64,000 nt of DNA. Origin: Sulfoacidibacillus thermotolerans. Its GTDB lineage: Bacteria > Bacillota > Bacilli > Alicyclobacillales > SLC66. The translations under genes were made by a program, and so were the position numbers. Position 1 is the stretch's first letter. The number at the start of each line of letters is the position of its first letter. Under the pieces are notes generated by a model. That model was given only the letters and a program-made list of their open reading frames with translations, was not told the DNA's origin and made no database searches. Where the stretch lies: the NCBI RefSeq assembly GCF_003144315.1, contig NZ_MPDK01000008.1, positions 58,567 to 122,566 on the forward strand, written 5' to 3'. Below are positions 57,969 to 64,000 of this stretch, piece by piece.

Positions 57969-58005
57969 TGTCATCTCCCCCATCGCACAAGTTCGTTCTC
58001 TCACA

Positions 58006-60582
58006 CTAATCTGATTTATGCTTTGCTCGCTTGTTTCCCTTGTCTTTCACACGTACACCGTACGTACTGCTCACTTCATTCAACAACTGCCGCTCCTTTT
58101 TTTTGCGTTGCCGCGCCGCCTCTCGTGCCTGGAATGAATCTTCCGAACTTTTCTTAGCAACTTCAGAAGTGGCCTTTTTCCCAGACTTATGTCGTGGTCG
58201 CACATCCTGCACCAAACTAGCACTACCGTATCCACCTTTTACAGGCAATAAACTCCCATTTGTCACCGCGCTCGCAGTTTCGTCGCGCTTCTTTCGTCGA
58301 TTCCTTCCTTGCGAAGCCTTGGGAGCAGCAGCTTCGCGCGGCATTTTAGTGCGCCCATCCCTTGTAAAATTATATTCATCGCTTCCTTTACGCCCTTTGT
58401 TCTTGCTCTTGACGGGGATTGACTGCCTCGCCTCTACATCAGCTTCGACATCCTCTGCCTGCAACTTAGCCACCAGCGCAAAATCGATCGCCAAATTCTC
58501 CTTGCTCGCCTTCACGACACGAATGCGCACGCGATCGCCAATCCGAAACACGCGCTTCAATCGTTCCCCAATTAGCGCGTGTAGCTTTTCATGATAATGG
58601 TAATAATCGTCCTCTAGATAACTGACATGAATTAACCCTTCGACAGAATTGTCGAGTTGAACGAACATGCCAAAACCTGTAACACCAGAAATCATCCCTT
58701 CAAATTCTTCTCCAATTTTATCTTGCATATATTCAATTTTCTTTAGTAAATCCGTCTCTCGTTCGGCATCGACAGCTGTGCGCTCTGCTCGCGACGATTG
58801 TTCGGCCACTTCTGGCATGATCGCTTGTAAATACACATACCGTTCTGGCGCTAATCCCCCTTCCACCAACACTTCACGTAGCACACGGTGAATCATGAGA
58901 TCTGGGTACCGTCGAATCGGGCTAGTAAAATGGGTATAGTGTTGAGCCGCAAGTCCAAAGTGTCCAAGACTTTGGGCCGCATACCGCGCCTGCTTCATTT
59001 GCCGCAGCAATACGTGACTAATGACCGTCTCTTCTGCACGACCACGCACATGTTCAAGTAAATCCTGCAGTGCACGCGGATGGATGTTGCCCACTGCTTT
59101 TAAATGATAGCCAAAATTATGCACAAATTCATTAAGCGCAATCATCTTTTCAACTTCTGGCGCTTCATGCACACGATAGAGAAAAGGAACCTCCATCCAG
59201 AAAAAATGCTCCGCAATCGTCTCATTGGCAGCCAACATAAATTCTTCGATGATCATTTCTGCAATGCTGCGCTCACGCTTGATCAGTTCTAATGGGTGTC
59301 CCTGTTCATCCACTTTGATCTTCGTTTCAGCAAAGCCAAAATCTATCGCTCCGCGCTTCATCCGCCGCTCACGCAAGCCCATCGCAAACTCCGCCATCAA
59401 ATGGAACATCGGGACAAGCTCTGCATAGCGTTCGAGTAAACTCGCGTCTTGTTCCATCACAATGTCACGTACCGCTTGGTACGTCATGCGCTCTTTTGTG
59501 CGAATCACGGAAGGATAGATGTCGTGGCGTACCAGTTCAAACGCAGGGGACCACTCCATTTCACACGTGATGGTCAAACGGTCAACTTGGGGATGTAAAG
59601 AACAGATGCCGTTTGACAGACGTGGTGGCAACATAGGGATTACACGATCTACTAGATATACACTCGTCCCGCGTCGAAACGCCTCGCGGTCAAGCGCGGA
59701 TCCTTCCCGCACATAATACGAAACATCTGCTATATGCACACCCAACAGATAGTTGCCATTTGCCAAACGGCGCACATGTACCGCATCGTCAAGATCTTTC
59801 GCATCCGGCCCATCGATCGTCACAATCGACTCTCCGCGCAGGTCTTTGCGCTGCGCAAGTTCTTCCTTTGTCACTTCATGCGAAATTACCTCTGCCGCTT
59901 GCAAGACGTCTGCCGGAAATGCCTCAGGCAAGCCATACTTTCGGACAACAGAGAGGATATCAACTCCGGGGTCATTCGGAAAACCAAGCACTTCAATGAC
60001 TTTTGCCGTCGCACTCTGATGCACCCCAGGATAAGCCGTGATCTCCACAACCACTTTTTGACCATCTACCGCTCCAAACAGTTGATCCCCCGGGATAAAG
60101 ATGTCCTGGGTAAGGTGGCGATCATCTGGTTTTACGAATCCATATGTACGAAATGTCGATAATACACCCACCACTGTCTTATGTGCACGATTGACAACGC
60201 GAATGACTTCCCCCTCGCGCTTACCTTCTGCGGTTTGTTTTAACGGACGGACGATGACGCGATCGCCATCCATCGCCTCGTGCAAATCGCCAGCACTAAT
60301 ATAGAAATCTGGCAACGTGCGGTCGATCGGCACCACAAATCCAAATCCCCGCGCGTGTGCACGCAAATGACCGACTACAAGATCCATGCGCTCTGGCACA
60401 CCATAGCGATTTGTACGCGTGCGCACAATCGCGCCGACAGATTCCATCTGTGAAAGCAGTTCTTTAAACTTTGTGAGAGCCTCCTTGGTTTGCTCGATGC
60501 CAAGTGCAAGCGTCAACTCATCGAACAAAAGGGGACGATAGACTTGCTCACGCATAAAATCTAAGACATCCTGTTCCTTCAC
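58006..60582 (-). CDS. rnr: Ribonuclease R
   Basis: An 858-residue 3'-5' exoribonuclease. Order of domains: N-terminal helix-turn-helix region, cold-shock domains (HARGFGFVVPIDRTLPDFYI near residue 75, then TFRTYGFVKPDDR), RNB catalytic domain with the metal-binding DGPDAKDLDDAVHV near residue 260, S1 domain (FEGMISGVTGFGMFVQL near residue 635) and a Lys/Arg-rich tail of about 140 residues, longer than in Bacillus. The GTG start overlaps no other gene. It works with tmRNA-SmpB in clearing broken mRNA, and sits in the conserved est-rnr-smpB order. Confidence 0.96.
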   Translation of the reverse strand: MKEQDVLDFMREQVYRPLLFDELTLALGIEQTKEALTKFKELLSQMESVGAIVRTRTNRYGVPERMDLVVGHLRAHARGFGFVVPIDRTLPDFYISAGDLHEAMDGDRVIVRPLKQTAEGKREGEVIRVVNRAHKTVVGVLSTFRTYGFVKPDDRHLTQDIFIPGDQLFGAVDGQKVVVEITAYPGVHQSATAKVIEVLGFPNDPGVDILSVVRKYGLPEAFPADVLQAAEVISHEVTKEELAQRKDLRGESIVTIDGPDAKDLDDAVHVRRLANGNYLLGVHIADVSYYVREGSALDREAFRRGTSVYLVDRVIPMLPPRLSNGICSLHPQVDRLTITCEMEWSPAFELVRHDIYPSVIRTKERMTYQAVRDIVMEQDASLLERYAELVPMFHLMAEFAMGLRERRMKRGAIDFGFAETKIKVDEQGHPLELIKRERSIAEMIIEEFMLAANETIAEHFFWMEVPFLYRVHEAPEVEKMIALNEFVHNFGYHLKAVGNIHPRALQDLLEHVRGRAEETVISHVLLRQMKQARYAAQSLGHFGLAAQHYTHFTSPIRRYPDLMIHRVLREVLVEGGLAPERYVYLQAIMPEVAEQSSRAERTAVDAERETDLLKKIEYMQDKIGEEFEGMISGVTGFGMFVQLDNSVEGLIHVSYLEDDYYHYHEKLHALIGERLKRVFRIGDRVRIRVVKASKENLAIDFALVAKLQAEDVEADVEARQSIPVKSKNKGRKGSDEYNFTRDGRTKMPREAAAPKASQGRNRRKKRDETASAVTNGSLLPVKGGYGSASLVQDVRPRHKSGKKATSEVAKKSSEDSFQAREAARQRKKKERQLLNEVSSTYGVRVKDKGNKRAKHKSD

Positions 60583-60585
60583 GCA

Positions 60586-61335
60586 CTAAGACACTCCCTC
60601 GATCTGTGAAATAAACGAAAGCGCATCGGCCCAAACCTCTTTGCGATCCGTATCTATCGGCAACATGTGGCCTGAATGCTCATACCACTTTAATTCTTTG
60701 TGTTTACTGCGAATATGATCATAAATATACTGTGCACTTTCTGGACGCACAGTTAAATCTTTTTTTGCTTGTTGAACCAGCACTGGAACGTGAATCTCAT
60801 GCAACTCATCACGAACCACGCGAATGAATCGATTTAAGCTCTTCAACGCTCGAACCGGCGTCTCGTCATAACCACCTAAATATTGTAGAAGTTCCTCATT
60901 TCGAGAACTTGCCGTTCTATGTACAGGATACAACCAGCTAATAAAAGGTGCTAATCGCGCCCCGTAGTGTGACAAAAACACTGGCGTACACATACTGACA
61001 ATCCCTGCTATATGATAGCGATTGGCTAAGTAAAAGGCGATAAGCCCTCCCATCGAGTGTCCAATACATACCACTCGCTCTGTTTGCATCGCAAGCAGAT
61101 GATAAGCGTCGTATGCAGATTGAACCCAATCTTGATAAGTCGTTTCATTCATCTTATGGACTGTTGTACAATGCCCCGCTAAAATAGGCACTTCTACCCG
61201 ATATCCAAGTTTTGCTAAATGTTCCGCGAATGGTCTTAATTCTCCAGGTGAACCGGTGAATCCATGGATCATAAGAATTCCCGTGCTTCCACCCTTAGAG
61301 GAAAACGCTTGACGATTGCGTTCTCTCGTCTGCAT
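60586..61335 (-). CDS. est: Carboxylesterase (Est30/YvaK type)
   Basis: A 249-residue alpha/beta hydrolase. The oxyanion region is ILMIHGFTGSPGELRPF, the nucleophile S94 is in CIGHSMGG, the acid is in KKDLTVRPESA and the catalytic His in YEHSGHMLPID. Length and motifs match the thermostable Est30 family of Bacillus relatives, which cleave short-chain esters in the cytoplasm. It precedes rnr by 3 nt, as in the conserved secG-est-rnr order. The physiological substrate is unknown. Confidence 0.92.
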   Translation of the reverse strand: MQTRERNRQAFSSKGGSTGILMIHGFTGSPGELRPFAEHLAKLGYRVEVPILAGHCTTVHKMNETTYQDWVQSAYDAYHLLAMQTERVVCIGHSMGGLIAFYLANRYHIAGIVSMCTPVFLSHYGARLAPFISWLYPVHRTASSRNEELLQYLGGYDETPVRALKSLNRFIRVVRDELHEIHVPVLVQQAKKDLTVRPESAQYIYDHIRSKHKELKWYEHSGHMLPIDTDRKEVWADALSFISQIEGVS

Positions 61336-61426
61336 AGCCTGTCTCCTCTCCTACAATTTATGGATGAAATCATTCCGATTGTCACAACTTAGGGATAGAA
61401 CATTTCAGAGGTTGCGGAGGGATTCG

Positions 61427-62107
61427 ATGCGCCATACCTTTGCCCACTTTGCTGTCGCATTTCTCACAGGTGCGCTAACCGCGCCCATCATGAAAAGTTT
61501 TCTCAGTGATGTACTGACTAAAGAATGGTACACTGTTCACAGTATAGACAATTACTCCCTAAATCAGCCGGAACAAGGTTTTGACCGACCCCCTTTGCAA
61601 ACCGTCGAGGAATCTGCACAAGATCAACACCGCCCGCGCTTAATCGCAGCAAATGACGCATTTCTCGCACCAACGGCTGCCGTCTATGGCAAGTCCGAGC
61701 ACCGCATTGGCTTGGCCAAAGGGAGCCGCATCATGCAGCGATCTACACTTGCCATCGCTCCGAGTACACTAGAAAATGAACCTTATCAAAACGCTGTATT
61801 CGTCAATGATGAGGGATATGCGATCTACATTGGGGAGCGATCGACGATCGACATGGGCGCACGTTTGATGAGCCCCGTCTTAATCGAACAGGATGTATAC
61901 GTCGGCCCGGGCGCCATTCTATCCAATGCCTGTTTGCGCACAGGCGTGATCGTCGAAAATGGTGCAATCGTTTGTGACGTCGAGATCCCTCCTTTTCGCC
62001 GTATCCGTGCTGGACAAGTTGTACGCAATCCCTACGAAGCTGAGCACCTTCCTTTTCGCGATCAGGGAGAATACTTAGGGCAAACGCGTGCAACCTCTTA
62101 CACGTGA
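61427..62107 (+). CDS. Exported left-handed beta-helix (hexapeptide repeat) protein
   Basis: About 226 residues from the ATG at 61427, with GGAGGG 5 nt upstream. An N-terminal hydrophobic segment (FAHFAVAFLTGALTAPIM) suggests a signal anchor. From about residue 75 hexapeptide-like repeats follow (FLAPTAAVYG, GERSTIDMGARLMSPVLIEQ, VYVGPGAILSNACLRTG, GAIVCDVEIPPFRRIRAG). The fold is that of gamma-carbonic anhydrases and acyltransferases, but I do not see the three zinc His of a carbonic anhydrase. It is divergent from est. Function unknown. Confidence 0.65.
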   Translation: MRHTFAHFAVAFLTGALTAPIMKSFLSDVLTKEWYTVHSIDNYSLNQPEQGFDRPPLQTVEESAQDQHRPRLIAANDAFLAPTAAVYGKSEHRIGLAKGSRIMQRSTLAIAPSTLENEPYQNAVFVNDEGYAIYIGERSTIDMGARLMSPVLIEQDVYVGPGAILSNACLRTGVIVENGAIVCDVEIPPFRRIRAGQVVRNPYEAEHLPFRDQGEYLGQTRATSYT

Positions 62108-62141
62108 ACAACAAAGAGACTATTTTCCCCATTATACATAT

Positions 62142-62172
62142 AAAGGTGCCGCCTGATCCGCGACACCTTTTC
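62142..62172 (+). terminator. Intrinsic terminator after the beta-helix protein
   Basis: AAAGGTGCCGC pairs with GCGACACCTTT with one mismatch, followed by TTTTCT. It lies 35 nt past the stop codon. Confidence 0.8.
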
Positions 62173-62225
62173 TACACTTATCTGACACCAATTCCATTTT
62201 TGTGACCTTACGACCTTCACTTTTC

Positions 62226-62459
62226 CTAATGAGAAACCATCCACGCAATCCAGATCAAATCTACGAAGAATAAAAATGCGACGACCATAGTTATACGCGC
62301 AAGCATCGGATCTGTTCCGCGATTGCGGCGCGATGCACCAACTTCATTGCCTCCGCCCGTAATCGCACCCAGTCCCGCACTGCGCCCCGACTGGAGGAGA
62401 ACCACTGTGACAAGCACTACGCTAATGATCACGAGTAAGATCTTCGCGACGCTCAACAT
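62226..62459 (-). CDS. secG: Preprotein translocase subunit SecG
   Basis: 77 residues from the ATG at 62459, with GGAGGTGA just upstream; a longer in-frame start adds residues unlike SecG. Two membrane helices (AKILLVIISVVLVTVVLL and MLARITMVVAFLFFVDLIWI) flank the conserved loop LQSGRSAGLGAITGGG. It is the small helper of the SecYEG channel. It sits in the conserved eno-secG-est-rnr-smpB order, although an MFS gene and the beta-helix gene have been inserted. Confidence 0.94.
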   Translation of the reverse strand: MLSVAKILLVIISVVLVTVVLLQSGRSAGLGAITGGGNEVGASRRNRGTDPMLARITMVVAFLFFVDLIWIAWMVSH

Positions 62460-62592
62460 CACACTCACCTCCACGCACATCTTTGTCAAGTATAGCATGT
62501 GAACTCGGTTCAACGCAAACAGCCCCCACGACCAGTGAATATGCTAGAATGTTAGAGTCTACATTCCTACCACGCAAAAGTGAGGCAGCTTG

Positions 62593-63792
62593 ATGAGCAT
62601 CCCATCTATAGGTCGTTTCCCCGTCAGTGTACACTTTCTTTTTGTGGAAGCACTCTTTATGAATATGGGATTTTTCATGTTGATCCCCATGTTGTCTATT
62701 CATTATCTATCCCTTGGCATGACCGCGTTATTTGTCGGCAATTTATATGCCGTTCGCATCCTATCGCAACAAGGTCTGCAACTATTTGGTGGTGCACTCG
62801 CAGACCGCATGCCTTACCGCTACGTAATTTTGCTCGGATGTCTCATCCGTTCTGTTGGTTTTGCACTCTTTGCACTGATTCCTGCAGGCATATGGCTGTT
62901 TGCGGCCGCCATCTTCTTTGGCATCGGTGGCGCTTTGTTTGGCCCCGCTGGAAATGCTGCACTCGCTTCACTCGTTGCACCCTCCCTGCAATCACGCGCA
63001 TTTGCCATTCGCCAAGCCACTAGTAATATCGGAACAACAGTTGGTCCGGTGCTTGGTGCCTTTCTTGTCTATGATCACTTCGCAGCGATTTGCTGGATTT
63101 CTGGCGCCATTTTCGCCATTTTAGGCATTCTCAGCGTCGTCTTATTGCCAGAGCAAGCCAAGGAAGAGAAACAGCCAGCACTTCTTCAAGGTGTGAGAGT
63201 GATCGCTAAGAATCATACCTTTTTACAATTTGTCCTCTTATTTATGGGGTACTATCTCATTTATCAGCAAATGTATATCGCCATACCCGATCTTCTTACT
63301 TTTTTACATGCGCCAAAAACAGCTTTAGGTGAACTGTTTAGCCTCGAAGCGCTACTTGAAATCGCCGCATCCTACCCAGCTATTTCTTTTATGTCACGAT
63401 ATAGCGAACGCTTCTCTGCCCCGCGTCTCATGTCCATCGGAATGTATTTGATGGCAATCAGTTGGATTCCGCTCATCTTTCACGTCAACATGCTCGGAAT
63501 TCTAGCGCCAGTCATTGGGCTCTCTTTAGGATCAGTCATTACTGTCCCTAATCGGCAATCGTACATCGCACAAATCGCAGACTCATCCCATCTTGCCACT
63601 TTTTTTGGCGTCGCTTCCCTGTCAATGGCCGTTGGCGCTTCAGTAGGTGCAAGCGGCGGTGGTTTACTCATGCATCTCACCGAACACCCGATCGGTCCTA
63701 TCGCTTCACCGCCCGCCTTGGTGTTTTTCGCAATTACAGCACTCTGCGCCTATTTTTTAGGTCGTTTACCCAACGGAGACATGATCTCTTGA
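62593..63792 (+). CDS. MFS transporter (YttB/multidrug-type)
   Basis: About 399 residues with 12 membrane segments and a variant MFS signature between helices 2 and 3 (GGALADRMPYRYVILLGCL). TSNIGTTVGPVLGAFLVYD near residue 140 corresponds to motif C of exporters, which favours efflux. GAGG is 7 nt before the ATG at 62593. It stands alone between secG and eno and is convergent with eno. The substrate is unknown. Confidence 0.83.
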   Translation: MSIPSIGRFPVSVHFLFVEALFMNMGFFMLIPMLSIHYLSLGMTALFVGNLYAVRILSQQGLQLFGGALADRMPYRYVILLGCLIRSVGFALFALIPAGIWLFAAAIFFGIGGALFGPAGNAALASLVAPSLQSRAFAIRQATSNIGTTVGPVLGAFLVYDHFAAICWISGAIFAILGILSVVLLPEQAKEEKQPALLQGVRVIAKNHTFLQFVLLFMGYYLIYQQMYIAIPDLLTFLHAPKTALGELFSLEALLEIAASYPAISFMSRYSERFSAPRLMSIGMYLMAISWIPLIFHVNMLGILAPVIGLSLGSVITVPNRQSYIAQIADSSHLATFFGVASLSMAVGASVGASGGGLLMHLTEHPIGPIASPPALVFFAITALCAYFLGRLPNGDMIS

Positions 63793-63812
63793 TCCCATGA
63801 AAATAAAAACGC

Positions 63813-63838
63813 CGTGACGAGAGACCCTCTTCGTCACG
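63813..63838 (-). terminator. Intrinsic terminator of eno
   Basis: CGTGACGA and TTCGTCACG form an 8-9-bp stem with a 9-nt loop. On the minus strand it is followed by GCGTTTTTATTTT. It lies between the convergent eno and MFS stop codons and may serve both. Confidence 0.8.
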
Positions 63839-63863
63839 ACACTTTATGTAAAGATACACTGGT

Positions 63864-64000
<137 letters not shown>

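Noticed and set aside
61427..62107. Calling the beta-helix protein a gamma-carbonic anhydrase
   Set aside because: The three zinc-binding His residues of that family are not visible in the repeats.

Overview
The window looks like chromosomal DNA from a spore-forming Firmicute of the Alicyclobacillaceae type. It is of moderate GC, with strong AGGAGG-type ribosome sites and frequent GTG/TTG starts, and it carries the eno-secG-est-rnr-smpB-ssrA block seen in Bacillus relatives. A complete red-type (form IC) RuBisCO/Calvin operon with its own LysR regulator suggests a facultative autotroph, as known among acidophilic iron/sulfur-oxidising members of that family. The genus assignment is inference.

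Layout. 1-1.7 kb: acetone carboxylase beta subunit (left edge) behind a sigma-54 promoter with three upstream palindromes. 1.9-5.7 kb: Ugp-type ABC uptake of glycerol phosphate/glycerophosphodiesters plus a phosphodiesterase, with no ATPase. 5.7-15.4 kb: a complete reductive pyrimidine catabolic operon (NCS1 permease, beta-ureidopropionase, dihydropyrimidinase, PreA, PreT, aminotransferase), divergent from a PucR regulator and an aldo/keto reductase. 16.5-28.3 kb: prk-gap-glpX-rpe-fnr-tkt-cbbL-cbbS-cbbX on the minus strand, cbbR divergent, fba beyond it. 28.6-35.5 kb: a sodium/solute symporter with a tiny partner protein, a CaiB-type CoA transferase, a GntR/EamA pair, a membrane glycosyltransferase and a secreted protein. 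35.5-39.5 kb: an AcoR-type sigma-54 activator divergent from an aldehyde dehydrogenase and a DUF779 protein, with a near-perfect -24/-12 promoter.

39.5-46.9 kb is the most unusual part. A tightly coupled five-gene minus-strand operon (three GT2-TPR proteins, a small unknown protein and a GT2-methyltransferase fusion) is divergent from two DUF6385-like proteins, one carrying seven identical 12-residue NLT-containing repeats. I read it as a candidate protein-glycosylation system for a cell or spore surface protein. 47.7-52.0 kb holds an XRE-cupin regulator, a class II (degradative) HMG-CoA reductase, an MFS transporter and an SMP-30-type lactonase: a candidate mevalonate/mevalonolactone utilisation cluster.

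52.5-54.0 kb is a scarred region with a methyltransferase, an arsR interrupted by an in-frame TGA, and an IS3-family transposase remnant. 54.1-64 kb returns to core genome: tmRNA, smpB, PEP carboxykinase, a PfkB kinase, RNase R, carboxylesterase, an exported left-handed-beta-helix protein, SecG, an MFS transporter and the end of enolase.

Taken together the window describes a metabolically flexible organism that fixes CO2 by the Calvin cycle and can also use acetone, aldehydes, pyrimidines, glycerophosphodiesters and perhaps mevalonate. Three substrate-controlled regulators (the putative acetone activator, AcoR and PucR) sit next to their pathways.
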